A DNA stretch of 64,000 bases. Source: an uncultured Alphaproteobacteria bacterium. GTDB taxonomy: Bacteria > Pseudomonadota > Alphaproteobacteria > RF32 > CAG-239. Numbering within the stretch: position 1 is the stretch's first letter; each line of letters starts with the position of its first letter. The stretch lies in assembly GCA_949297145.1 (NCBI GenBank), contig CASFQO010000002.1, positions 124,001 through 188,000 of the forward strand, read 5' to 3'. Positions 1 to 8,921 of this stretch are shown here, piece after piece. The notes beneath the pieces are model-generated. The model did no database searches and was not told where the DNA came from. It saw only the letters and a program-made list of their open reading frames with translations. Made by a program: the position numbers and the translations under genes.

Positions 1-428
1 AACAACTTCTTGAACACACCCTTATTTCCCTCTTTGCCGGAGGTTAAAAAAGGCAACGCTCTCCTCGTACTCTTTGCGTAAAAACGCAAAATCTCCATTG
101 CAAACAGCGGCGCTGTGAGGAAACCGCTGAAACAATAAAGATAAGGATTTACCATGTTTTTCGGCAAGTCGTACAACGAGCATACGACAGCCTTTGAAAT
201 ACCTCCCTGAGCATTGGGATATTTGAATGTATCCCCAGGCCTCAATCCACCGATTTCTTCCGCATAGCGGAGAGTTTCGGCATCAAGATTTACCTGACGC
301 GGTTTTACGATGTTAACTCGTTCCGCCATAAACTGCCGTCCGGCAGCGTTACAGCGATAAGCGTTTTCAACCATCAATTTCTGAAAATCTTCGCGGTTCG
401 TATCCACGAATTTAAAATAATTTTCCAT
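1..428 (-). CDS. Hypothetical protein, 3' end cut by the window edge
   Basis: Reading leftwards from an ATG at 426-428, the frame stays open to base 1, giving about 142 residues that begin MENYFKFVDTNREDF. I recognise no domain. The visible part is soluble and mixed in character. The leader has no Shine-Dalgarno sequence: a TTGACT/TATTTT promoter (498-470) is followed by an A/T-rich leader ending in ATTATGG. The same arrangement precedes several other hypothetical genes here, for example at 29156 and 57549, which supports this start. The gene probably belongs to the lineage-specific set of this genome. Its C-terminal part lies outside the window. Confidence 0.6.
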   Translation of the reverse strand, partial: MENYFKFVDTNREDFQKLMVENAYRCNAAGRQFMAERVNIVKPRQVNLDAETLRYAEEIGGLRPGDTFKYPNAQGGISKAVVCSLYDLPKNMVNPYLYCFSGFLTAPLFAMEILRFYAKSTRRALPFLTSGKEGNKGVFKKL

Positions 429-469
429 AATGAGTAATTTTAGTTATAAATATATTTTCTTAGATCTCT

Positions 470-498
470 AAAATACCACATTTTAAAGGCAAAGTCAA
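470..498 (-). promoter_or_regulatory. Sigma70-like promoter for the truncated gene at 1-428
   Basis: On the minus strand, TTGACT (498-493) and TATTTT (475-470) are separated by exactly 17 bases. The start codon follows about 40 bases downstream. Confidence 0.6.
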
Positions 499-533
499 AC
501 AGAGATAGCGATAAAAGGGCGATAAAGCCGAGA

Positions 534-2099
534 CTAGAAAGAAATCCGCCACCAGATAAAAGCACTCAAAAAGGCAAATACGCTGATAAGAATAAGGACG
601 CAGATTTGCCCTTTGCGTGGGATGAAATTACAAAACTGTGCCAACAAAATCGCCCACGCCAGGGGAATAATCGCCACGTATCGAAAATCTTGGTTGCACA
701 TATACGGGTGCATCAGCCCAAAAGCAACTTGCCCCGCTAAAATCCCCATAAGCAAAACCATCGCTAACCAAGAGTTTGCCGTCCTTTTGCAGAAGATAAA
801 ATAAAACACCACACCCCAGAGCAACAGCAAAATCGCCTTGAAAGCCCAGATAAGCATATAAATAAGCGGCATAATATCATCAGCACGATACGAAAAGTCC
901 CATTGCCCGAAGAGAGCCGTTTTCGTCATGGTTTCCCAAAGGTTGATACCAAAGTCGTTATAAAACATCCGCTCATAAAACCAAGCCCCCAACGGGTTAA
1001 ACCTTTGCCAATAAGAGTAAGATTGAAGCGATAAATGTTCTTGCGGTGGTACAAAAGCTGCCCCCACATGTAAGAAAAAGTGCTGATACAAAGGCCAAAT
1101 CGCCAAGCCGCCGAGCAGACAAATGCTAAATAGACCGATTTCAAGCCAAGTTTGCTTGTTATTGTGTTGAATAAGCCTGATGAGCAGAATAACCGCCGTC
1201 AAAGGCAAAACAACAAGCGCGGAAAGTTTGGTGAGGGCGGCAAGCGTTGCAAAAATAAAAAGATAGATTAAGTTTTTGCGCTCTCCATTCTGATAATAGA
1301 GCAGGGAATAATAGATAGTGCCCGCCTGCAACGGCAAAAGCAAACAGTCGTTATTAAAAAAACCGGCAATGGCGTTATAAGCCGGAAAGAAAATAACGAG
1401 CAATAAGCCGCAAAAATAAGAGATAGGTTTCAGATGAAACAGCCTTAAAATCCTCTCACAAATAAGATAATACCAAAGCATATAGCAACAAAAGGCCACC
1501 TGCGCCGTTTCCGCGGCAATGGACATATTGTCCGTAAAGAGGAGCGCAAACCGCATTTCCGCCGCCGCCAAAAAGAAATGTAAAATCGGGTGATAAGTCG
1601 AGTATGAAGGGCGGGTTAAGAGCGGATTTTCGTTCCAAAATAAGAAATGATTATCTAAAATATACTCAATGTAATTAAAGCACGAAGCAAAATCATACTG
1701 AATATCGGCGTGCCTCGTATTGGTAATAAGAGAAAGATTAAAGAAAAAAGCCCCCATGATAAAGAGCAAACCATAAGCGGAAACATCCGTTTTAGAGTAG
1801 TCGCGTTTAAGGAACATAGCAAAGATAAGGAACAGCGCAAAAATCCATACACCCCAGATATGAGCCTTAAGATAAAAAGGGAGCAGAGCGGCAATAAGCG
1901 CCATGGTCAACCAAATGCGAAAGGGTTGATTTTTGAGTTGCAGCGGATTAAACGCCACAGTCATGGCAAGCGCCCCCCACAAATTAAGCATAGCGTTGTC
2001 CAGATTAAAAAGATTAGCCGCAAGCGTCAGTCCAAAGAAAAGAAATCCGGACAACACCCATGGAAAAATCTGAAATTGACGTAAATGACCTTCCACCAC
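534..2099 (-). CDS. Polytopic membrane glycosyltransferase, GT-C (PMT/GT39-like)
   Basis: A 521-residue protein with about ten to twelve hydrophobic helices. An acidic loop lies near residues 128-136 (RHADIQYD), followed by a polar stretch with NPLLTRPSYSTYHP. Lipid-phosphate-sugar-dependent GT-C enzymes (dolichyl-phosphate-mannose mannosyltransferase and ArnT-like families) carry such an acidic motif in their first large periplasmic loop. It therefore probably moves a sugar from a lipid carrier to an envelope acceptor, but substrate and acceptor cannot be read from the sequence. The start is GTG at 2097-2099, with GAGAG a few bases upstream on the minus strand; a start further inside would cut into the first helix. 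It lies alone, divergent from the VWA/AAA+ locus. The family call is by topology and the loop motif only. Confidence 0.6.
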   Translation of the reverse strand: MVEGHLRQFQIFPWVLSGFLFFGLTLAANLFNLDNAMLNLWGALAMTVAFNPLQLKNQPFRIWLTMALIAALLPFYLKAHIWGVWIFALFLIFAMFLKRDYSKTDVSAYGLLFIMGAFFFNLSLITNTRHADIQYDFASCFNYIEYILDNHFLFWNENPLLTRPSYSTYHPILHFFLAAAEMRFALLFTDNMSIAAETAQVAFCCYMLWYYLICERILRLFHLKPISYFCGLLLVIFFPAYNAIAGFFNNDCLLLPLQAGTIYYSLLYYQNGERKNLIYLFIFATLAALTKLSALVVLPLTAVILLIRLIQHNNKQTWLEIGLFSICLLGGLAIWPLYQHFFLHVGAAFVPPQEHLSLQSYSYWQRFNPLGAWFYERMFYNDFGINLWETMTKTALFGQWDFSYRADDIMPLIYMLIWAFKAILLLLWGVVFYFIFCKRTANSWLAMVLLMGILAGQVAFGLMHPYMCNQDFRYVAIIPLAWAILLAQFCNFIPRKGQICVLILISVFAFLSAFIWWRISF

Positions 2100-2234
2100 A
2101 CACTCTCAATAAAAAAACCTTTAAAAACAAGTATCAACTTTTTAAATCTCAAGTCAAGCCTGAAGAGAAAAATATCAAAAGTTTAAGAAAATGTAAAGAT
2201 TCAATGAGTTAGAAAATATTTCATAAAAAAGTGC

Positions 2235-2263
2235 TTGCCAGTATTTTTAAAATATGGTATTTT
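2235..2263 (+). promoter_or_regulatory. Sigma70-like promoter of the VWA/AAA+ locus
   Basis: TTGCCA (2235-2240), a 17-base spacer and TATTTT (2258-2263). Transcription would start near 2270, about 20 bases before the AGAGGTG ribosome site of the gene at 2293. Confidence 0.6.
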
Positions 2264-2292
2264 AAACCAAAAGCATAAAAAAGAGGTGCGCT

Positions 2293-5200
2293 ATGGGAAT
2301 TATGGATATATTTAATAAAAAAGAAAAAGACGCAGACGAAATTTCCGTAAAAGAGCAGATGAAACAAGATGCCGCCGATATGATTGGTATATCAACCGAA
2401 GTTGAAGGAACGGAAAAATACAGGCAAGAAGCTAAAATCCGCCATATTAGGGATATTGTGAAAAATCCGTTAAACCAAATGCGTATTGATTTCTCAAAAA
2501 AATTTTTAAGCGGAAATCCGGATGATTACACCGAAAAGTATGTTCGCGAATTGTATAAAAAGCTCGCTCCGATGTTTGAAGAAAGCGAAGAAAAAAAGCA
2601 AATCTTTGCCAATCATCAAGAAAATTTTGAGCATTTCTTAGCCACTGGCGATATCAAAACACCTCTAAACTTAAAAGATGAAGAATCCCAATTTTTCTGG
2701 GGAGTAGCCTTGGGTTTATACGCCATACACCCGGAAATTCAATCCAAATGGGATAAAAAAAATCAAGCACAGCGCATTTCACACAGTACGATTTGGCGTC
2801 GTATCTCATCATCATCCTATATGCAACAAGAGTTACAAAAACACGCGATGGTTATAGAGAGTGCGGTGGATAATAAAGACACCAAGCTGGTATGGAGTGA
2901 AAACGGTTATCCAAACATTAGCTATTGCTTTATTCCGTCTAAAAATATGATTATAGACGACATGTTATGGACGCTGGTGACTGGTGTTGATGCCGCGGCC
3001 ACAGCCATGAACCATGAAATAGCGCACTCTAAGGGCACGCAGTTTACAAAAAGTAAGCGTATGGAAGAGATAGAAAAGCGCCAAGATGCCCTGATTGAAG
3101 AAATGAAAGAGTGCACTAATCGCAAAGATATGGATGGTTGGATGAAAGCGGCCAAAGAAGCAACCCGATTAAAACTGGAATATACATATCGTTTTTATTT
3201 CTTTGATGAGTTGGAAAATATGTATGCCAACCGCTATGCCGTCAACTTTGGTGGAGACTATGACCGTGCGCATTTAAACGAATTAGAATCCGATATTAAC
3301 GTCGGTATGAAATATCTGGAGCCTTTAAGCTTAGCAGAAGCCGAAAAAGAATTAAAAGCCAATGCCGAAAAGCGAATTGCGCATGTTAAGGCCATTGCGC
3401 GCAACAGTTTTTTTGCCAACAACGGCATCATAGATGGTCTGAAAAAAGAAGACTGGCACAGTTTGCATTTGTATCCGGAACTCTTGAGCGGTAGAGATAA
3501 AGACGGCCGAAAGATGAGCGCCGGCGAGAGTTTTGAGGTTATCAGAGAAATATGTGATAAGTTTGAAAATTCTCAACCGAATAAAGGCTTGAAGGAATTA
3601 AATGCAACGTTGTATAAAAAACATATGACGACGATGAGTCGCCGCCGTGTAGATTTAACGGATGATTTCTTTGATATGTTTGTAGCTCCGCATATGGAAG
3701 AACTTTATCAAAAAGCGGAAAAAGAGTTAGAAAATCAAATTCAGCAGATGCAACAGCAAGGTCAGCAAGGCCAACAGCAGGAAAATCAAGGACAAGGTCA
3801 AGGGCAACAAGGTCAAGGGCAACAAGGTCAAGGGCAACAAGGTCAAGGGCAACAAGGTCAAGGCCAACAAGGACAAGGCGGTAGTCAAGGTAGCGGAAAA
3901 ATGGAAGGGATGCCTCCGTTCCCGCAACCGCCGATTAATGACAATCAACAAACGAAAGAACAGCAATCCAAGCAGAATCAACAACAAGGTCAGCAAGGGA
4001 ACGACCAAAATCAACAGGGCCAAGGTGGTGGTCAAGGTCAGCAACAAAATCAGCAAGGTAACGACCAAAATCAACAAGGCCAAGGTGGCGGTCAAGGTCA
4101 GCAACAAAATCAGCAAGGTAACGACAAAAATCAACAAGGCCAAGGCGGCGGTCAAGGTCAGCAACAAAATCAGCAAGGGAACGACCAAAATCAACAAGGG
4201 CAAGGTGGCGGTCAAGGTCAGCAACAAAATCAGCAAGGTAACGACCAAAATCAACAGGGTCAAGGTGGCGGTCAAGGTCAGCAACAAAATCAGCAAGGTA
4301 ACGACCAAAATCAACAGGGCCAAGGCGGCGGTCAAGGCCAGCAACAAAATCAGCAAGGTAACGACCAAAATCAACAAGGCCAAGGTGGTGGTCAAGACCA
4401 ACAGCAAGAAGATCAACAGGCCGGAGGTCAAGGTCAAGAGGGACAAGACCAACAAGGCCAAGGGAACAACCAAGGGCAAGACCAACAAGGTCAAAATGGA
4501 GAATATCCAGATACAAAACAATTTGAACTGCCGAATACCGACATCTATCAACCAAAAATATCGGAAGAGCGAGCAGAAGAGTTGGAAGAAAAAGCCGAAA
4601 GCATTAAAGAATTGGTAGAAAAGGCCAAAGAAAACGGTGTCAAGGTCAACGATTTGCCGGAGCATGAACAAAACGGAGAGTATGGAGATGCGCCACAAAA
4701 GGTGAACCCAAATAACAACACCTCAAAAGGTGGTAAAAATGATAATGACAGTCTGGAAAATTATCTGCCGCAGAATGACGCGCCGTCACTAATAGATATT
4801 GATGATATGAAAAAGTTGACGCCGGATAATATGCGTGCGGCACGGTTTTACCGCGAAGGAAACTGGGATGAGTATCAGCGTTACGTCGCGCAATATAAAA
4901 ATGAAATTGCCGTTGCCAAAAAGATAATCAAAGAAATTATCACACAAAACAAGTTTGATAGCATCAAACGCGGTAAAGAGCATCAGAAAGAAAAAATGAC
5001 GCAATTACCGGTTCAGGGAGGCAGAACGATTGATTTACAACGTCATATCGAGTTGCAGAAAAAATTACGCCGGAATGATCCGAATATAACTAAAAAAGAT
5101 TTGGAGCGTTTCCGCACAAAATATAAATATTCGGAAGAAGAAATCATCAAAGAAGTGCAACTTCCTCAATCGAATTTCGGAATTCTGATAGATGGCTCCG

Positions 5201-5862
5201 GTTCCATGACGGGACGTCCATTTGAAAGTGCTTTGGCCATATCGTGCATTTTGTATGAAGCCGCTCGCAGTTTCAAAGAAATCAACGTTTATATTTACAT
5301 GATGGGCGAGCCATATCCACTAACGGTCGCAACACCGGATACAAAGACCAAAGAAATCGGTAAAAATATTGAAAGTGTTCGCGATGGTCAGGGCGGAGCT
5401 TGTGACTACTTGCTTCCGGCAATACAGCAATTCTTAAAGGATGTATCCGAAGATATGGGCAAACATCCTCATGTCAAGAGTGGTTTTACCCATATCTTTT
5501 CAATCACGGATGGTGGAAATGATGACTACTGGGATGCGCGTAACGGTGAAGGTGTCGTTAATAATTGTTTGCGAACAATGTTAGAGAAAAATGAACAGTT
5601 GACCTTTGATAGTTTCTTCATGGGAAACCGTGCTTCCGGAGGAGGAGGTGACTATACAAAGCCACTCATTCACGAAATGCAAAAAGAGGGATGCATGCGT
5701 ATTGACTATGTTGACGGAATAGAAAAAGGAGAGCAAATTCCGGAAAAGATTGTAGAAATGTTAAAGAAAAGATTGAAAAATAGCACAATAAAAGAGCCTA
5801 TGACGAATAGTGTTAAGGAAAAACTAATAATTGAGACCTTAAAATCCATGAAAAAGCGATAA
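2293..5862 (+). CDS. Large VWA protein with N-terminal HExxH metallopeptidase motif and Q/G-repeat linker
   Basis: This 1189-residue protein has three parts. The N-terminal part (about 1-480) is alpha-helical and contains HEIAH at 241-245, a zinc-protease HExxH. A candidate third ligand, E308, lies in ELENMYANR. The middle (about 485-745) is a low-complexity Q/G/N linker made of 15-bp and 60-bp tandem repeats. The C-terminal part (about 955-1189) is a von Willebrand A domain with a complete MIDAS motif, DGSGS at 967-971, and a later TDGG. Fusions of a putative metallopeptidase with a VWA-like domain are known (DUF2201 type), and VWA proteins commonly work with MoxR-type AAA+ ATPases. The next gene encodes an AAA+ ATPase, so a chaperone or protease machine is the likely role. 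The target is unknown. I see no signal peptide, so it should be cytoplasmic. The start has AGAGGTG upstream. Confidence 0.75.
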   Translation: MGIMDIFNKKEKDADEISVKEQMKQDAADMIGISTEVEGTEKYRQEAKIRHIRDIVKNPLNQMRIDFSKKFLSGNPDDYTEKYVRELYKKLAPMFEESEEKKQIFANHQENFEHFLATGDIKTPLNLKDEESQFFWGVALGLYAIHPEIQSKWDKKNQAQRISHSTIWRRISSSSYMQQELQKHAMVIESAVDNKDTKLVWSENGYPNISYCFIPSKNMIIDDMLWTLVTGVDAAATAMNHEIAHSKGTQFTKSKRMEEIEKRQDALIEEMKECTNRKDMDGWMKAAKEATRLKLEYTYRFYFFDELENMYANRYAVNFGGDYDRAHLNELESDINVGMKYLEPLSLAEAEKELKANAEKRIAHVKAIARNSFFANNGIIDGLKKEDWHSLHLYPELLSGRDKDGRKMSAGESFEVIREICDKFENSQPNKGLKELNATLYKKHMTTMSRRRVDLTDDFFDMFVAPHMEELYQKAEKELENQIQQMQQQGQQGQQQENQGQGQGQQGQGQQGQGQQGQGQQGQGQQGQGGSQGSGKMEGMPPFPQPPINDNQQTKEQQSKQNQQQGQQGNDQNQQGQGGGQGQQQNQQGNDQNQQGQGGGQGQQQNQQGNDKNQQGQGGGQGQQQNQQGNDQNQQGQGGGQGQQQNQQGNDQNQQGQGGGQGQQQNQQGNDQNQQGQGGGQGQQQNQQGNDQNQQGQGGGQDQQQEDQQAGGQGQEGQDQQGQGNNQGQDQQGQNGEYPDTKQFELPNTDIYQPKISEERAEELEEKAESIKELVEKAKENGVKVNDLPEHEQNGEYGDAPQKVNPNNNTSKGGKNDNDSLENYLPQNDAPSLIDIDDMKKLTPDNMRAARFYREGNWDEYQRYVAQYKNEIAVAKKIIKEIITQNKFDSIKRGKEHQKEKMTQLPVQGGRTIDLQRHIELQKKLRRNDPNITKKDLERFRTKYKYSEEEIIKEVQLPQSNFGILIDGSGSMTGRPFESALAISCILYEAARSFKEINVYIYMMGEPYPLTVATPDTKTKEIGKNIESVRDGQGGACDYLLPAIQQFLKDVSEDMGKHPHVKSGFTHIFSITDGGNDDYWDARNGEGVVNNCLRTMLEKNEQLTFDSFFMGNRASGGGGDYTKPLIHEMQKEGCMRIDYVDGIEKGEQIPEKIVEMLKKRLKNSTIKEPMTNSVKEKLIIETLKSMKKR
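3787..3886 (+). repeat. 15-bp tandem repeat coding GQGQQ
   Basis: About five consecutive copies of a 15-bp unit (ggtcaagggcaacaa and close variants) inside the VWA gene encode repeated GQGQQ. The copies are almost identical, which suggests recent slippage expansion. Confidence 0.8.
3982..4401 (+). repeat. 60-bp tandem repeat, seven units of 20 residues
   Basis: Seven in-frame units of exactly 60 bp occupy residues 564-703 of the VWA protein. The unit encodes QQNQQGNDQNQQGQGGGQGQ. Unit 1 has QQG in place of QQN, one unit has K for Q, and the last has D for G. Silent differences (ggt/ggc, ggg/ggt) show the units are close but not identical. The result is a flexible, uncharged linker between the protease-like and VWA parts. 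Confidence 0.9.
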
Positions 5863-5878
5863 ATAAAGGATTTATTCA

Positions 5879-5907
5879 TTGCAACAATATAAGAAATATG
5901 GTAAAAT
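5879..5907 (+). promoter_or_regulatory. Possible internal promoter before the AAA+ gene
   Basis: TTGCAA (5879-5884), a 17-base spacer and TAAAAT (5902-5907) sit in the 81-base gap between the VWA and AAA+ genes. Transcription from here would begin near 5914, leaving a 30-base leader with AAGGAG before the ATG at 5944. The ATPase and the genes after it may thus be made without the VWA protein. Confidence 0.5.
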
Positions 5908-5943
5908 AAAAGAAGAATGAGGCCAAGCAAAAAGGAGAAAAAA

Positions 5944-8586
5944 ATGGCGCAAATATATAGACACAAATTCGGAACGGAAGAATTTCCAATACCGATAATA
6001 GACAAAGTTTCAGGAAAGATAACCTGGTTGGCTTCAGAAGAAGATGCAATATACATTCCGACAATGCGAACAGAAAGCAAAGAAGCGATATATGGTCGTT
6101 TAATACGTCAGGTTGTAACCGATCCGACAATGATGAAAGATATGACGGAAATGTTGCTTCGTCTCGATAATAGCCGTACACCGGAATCAAGTAAGAGTTA
6201 TGGCTACACAACCATGGGTGCTCCTGGTAACGGTAAAACGTATTTAAGTAAGGCCATTGGTTCCTTGGTACATCCGAAAGGTGCACTGGTTGTAGACTGC
6301 AACAATATAGATAATCCTGATGAATTGTACAAAGTAACAACATTTAGCGTCGATGAAACAAGAAAACAAAGAAAAATAGACGCAAGAGTGCAGATGGGCA
6401 ATATAGATCCGGAACAAGCCTTATCACAAAACGCCGTTGCTTATATGAAAAAAATGTTCGGCAATGATATTGTAACACAAGAAATGCGTGAAGGAAAGCG
6501 CATTACGGCAATAGACTGGAGTGCAATTAAAGGAGATACAGCCTATATTGAAGGTGTATTGGATAAAGTGATGGAAATGGAAAAGATACCATACGAAAAG
6601 GATAGTAGCTCGTTAGGTTTCGTAGTATCAAACGGTCCATTATTACGCGCTTTGGTAGATCCGAACTCACCTGATTACGGTCGTATTGTTATCCGTGATG
6701 AATCAAACCGTGGTCCTGCTGTAGATGCATGGTTAAAAATTGAGGCCTTTTTCTCAGAGCCGGGCGCAGATGAGTTAAAATTAAAAGGTGAAGACGATAA
6801 AGAGTTTACAATTAAACGTTCGGAAATTCCGGCGACATTTATGTTCTTAGGTACGGCAAACCAAGCTACGGAAGATATGGGTTCCAGTGCAAAAGAAATG
6901 ACCAAACCGATGATATCTCGTCAGGGTATGGGCATTGATATTCGTCAAATTGCCGATCCGGAAAAGGCTGACTATTTATCAAGAACCTTAAAACATTTAA
7001 CCGGAGTTCCGGCATATCACGTATATATGATGGATCCGAATACCTTTGATAAAAATCCGGAGATGTTAGCAGAAACCCTGATGTACTTCAGAACCGTCGG
7101 TTTAACACCGGAAGAAAAGAAGAAAATACCTCAAGAAGAATTGTTTAATATCAGACATATAGATAGAACAATTAAAGTAGCGACCCAATATGGTGCACTT
7201 CTTGCAGAAACAGAAAATCTCATCTTAAGAACCGCAAAAGATGATTCTTTTCCGGAAAGATATACAGCATATTTGGAAAGTCAGGCGGTTGTAGACTTAC
7301 GTTATGTCTTCAAGCTTTATCAACACTCTCAAATTGCGCAACCGAAAGGAAAAAGCGGTGCAGGTGTTTTTGCAAAATTAGGCCACGCCTCCAAAGCACA
7401 AAGTCAAGAAGAAGTAGAGTGGGAGATGAGCAAACGCATCGCTCAGCGTGAAAAGAAGAAGTTGCTTGTCAGAGGTACAATGCTTGAAAATGAAGTCGCC
7501 TCCAAATTAAAAGATATGATTATTCCAGACAGCATCAACAGCATGTTGCGTGAATCGGAAAATCCGGAAGAGGACTATAAAAAGGTAGAAAGTTTGTGGA
7601 AGTCTCTGGTTCAAACAGCTAAAGGGTTAAACTTTGAGTTTGCCGGATATGTCGGAGAAGATTCAGTTGCCAAAATGTATAATGCGCGTCCTGAAGATTT
7701 GCCGAATGTAGAATTGGATGAAATTAAAGATGTTTTAATCTCATCAATCAGAGAAGAATATAAAGAAGACCTTAAAGGCCAGCGCATCACGGCAGATGAT
7801 GTCTTTGATGATACAACATTGTTGGAAGCAACCCAAATGTTGGCCAAAGAAGACGAATATCAACGCATTTTTGTACCAAACTATGATATAGAAACGACCT
7901 ATGATAAGCCGTTAAAACAAGTTTACATAGCGCCGGTTCGTGATGAAAGCGTTGAAATTGATAGAGAAAGCTTGATAAACACCAATCAGTTTGCCGATAG
8001 TTTCATCATCAAGAGTATGCGTAACCACAATATGAAAAAATACGCCAAAGAAGCACCTCATTGGGATGAAGAAAACTTAGGAGGGGATGAAGTCAGCAAA
8101 GAAATTGCCATGGGGCAAAACAAATACTTCAATACCACCTGCGTTTTTGTAAACGATGAAGAAAACCAAAAAGTAGGTTTAGCGGCTATTGTTTATAACA
8201 AAGGCAACCAAAATGCGATGATTTTGGCAGACTTTGATGTAAGCGACGATGATAAGGCCAAGTTAAAGAAAAACGGCGTTTTCTATGTCAACTTAAACGA
8301 AGTCAACGAAAGCGGCGATTACAGCATTATCGGAAATTATTTGAGCCAACAAACTGCCCCTTATGATAATGTAAACAATGCGCAAGTTGTGGCCTCATTG
8401 ATGATGCGTATAGATCCGGAATTAGCAACAACCGGTGATGATAACGCTGAAGAATTTTGCCAATATCTCCAAAACATGGGAGAAGGAGATAAGAGCAGGG
8501 TGGATGCGATACAGTTGACAAACGTTGAGTTTGAAAAAGACGTACCGATGCATATAGCTATGAACAATGCCAAAAGAGGGAGATAA
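5944..8586 (+). CDS. AAA+ ATPase partner of the VWA protein
   Basis: An 880-residue ATPase. Walker A is GAPGNGKT (residues 92-99), Walker B is IVIRDE (D252-E253) and a sensor-1-like GTANQ follows. MoxR/CobS-type AAA+ ATPases share this layout and pair with VWA proteins to remodel or insert cofactors into target complexes. Here the core is followed by roughly 400 further residues (about 480-880) that I do not recognise. An ATG at 5917 is in frame, but AAGGAG sits seven bases before the ATG at 5944, and the likely transcript start is near 5914, so 5944 is chosen. The stop is two bases before the next gene, so translation is probably coupled. Confidence 0.8.
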   Translation: MAQIYRHKFGTEEFPIPIIDKVSGKITWLASEEDAIYIPTMRTESKEAIYGRLIRQVVTDPTMMKDMTEMLLRLDNSRTPESSKSYGYTTMGAPGNGKTYLSKAIGSLVHPKGALVVDCNNIDNPDELYKVTTFSVDETRKQRKIDARVQMGNIDPEQALSQNAVAYMKKMFGNDIVTQEMREGKRITAIDWSAIKGDTAYIEGVLDKVMEMEKIPYEKDSSSLGFVVSNGPLLRALVDPNSPDYGRIVIRDESNRGPAVDAWLKIEAFFSEPGADELKLKGEDDKEFTIKRSEIPATFMFLGTANQATEDMGSSAKEMTKPMISRQGMGIDIRQIADPEKADYLSRTLKHLTGVPAYHVYMMDPNTFDKNPEMLAETLMYFRTVGLTPEEKKKIPQEELFNIRHIDRTIKVATQYGALLAETENLILRTAKDDSFPERYTAYLESQAVVDLRYVFKLYQHSQIAQPKGKSGAGVFAKLGHASKAQSQEEVEWEMSKRIAQREKKKLLVRGTMLENEVASKLKDMIIPDSINSMLRESENPEEDYKKVESLWKSLVQTAKGLNFEFAGYVGEDSVAKMYNARPEDLPNVELDEIKDVLISSIREEYKEDLKGQRITADDVFDDTTLLEATQMLAKEDEYQRIFVPNYDIETTYDKPLKQVYIAPVRDESVEIDRESLINTNQFADSFIIKSMRNHNMKKYAKEAPHWDEENLGGDEVSKEIAMGQNKYFNTTCVFVNDEENQKVGLAAIVYNKGNQNAMILADFDVSDDDKAKLKKNGVFYVNLNEVNESGDYSIIGNYLSQQTAPYDNVNNAQVVASLMMRIDPELATTGDDNAEEFCQYLQNMGEGDKSRVDAIQLTNVEFEKDVPMHIAMNNAKRGR

Positions 8587-8588
8587 TT

Positions 8589-8906
8589 ATGACAGAACAA
8601 CGCTATAATAAAGACCAGATAGAAACGATAGTGCTACAAACGATAATGGCGCGTCCGTATAAAGATTTTGGCGGCAACAGAGTATATCCGGTCAATGCCG
8701 TTGGAGAAGAAGCGGTCATTAAAGGTCTGAAAGGCACCAAAGAAATAACCAGCTTATTTGAGTTGGAGCAAGCCATGTCCGAGCCGGAAGTAAGCAATAT
8801 ATATATTGCCAAAGATGCATCGGTCACAAGCAAAGGGCTCAAAAATGTTTTGGAAAGAAGTTCTTTGACCAAAGATGTGTTCTGTGCCTTTGAGGTAAAA
8901 GACTAA
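8589..8906 (+). CDS. Small protein of the VWA/AAA+ locus, function unknown
   Basis: A 105-residue soluble protein starting MTEQRYNKDQIETIVLQ. It starts two bases after the AAA+ stop, with GGGAGA as ribosome site inside the ATPase gene end, and the next gene starts 15 bases later. I recognise no domain. Position and tight spacing make it a probable subunit or adaptor of the ATPase/VWA machine. That is inference from context only. Confidence 0.6.
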   Translation: MTEQRYNKDQIETIVLQTIMARPYKDFGGNRVYPVNAVGEEAVIKGLKGTKEITSLFELEQAMSEPEVSNIYIAKDASVTSKGLKNVLERSSLTKDVFCAFEVKD

Positions 8907-8921
8907 CGCGCGAGGCAGCAG

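Noticed and set aside
3982..4401. Regular 60-bp spacing considered as a CRISPR-like array
   Set aside because: There are no unique spacers. The whole 60-bp unit repeats and is in frame in a coding sequence.
3727..4698. Long open frames on the minus strand and in another plus frame across the Q/G-repeat region of the VWA gene
   Set aside because: They arise because a 15/60-bp repeat without stops in one frame is stop-free in others too. Their products are monotonous Leu-, Asp/Leu- or Lys/Val-rich strings with no ribosome site.
5917..5943. Upstream ATG for the AAA+ ATPase, adding nine residues
   Set aside because: The AAGGAG ribosome site lies between this ATG and the one at 5944, and the likely transcript start is only a few bases before 5917.
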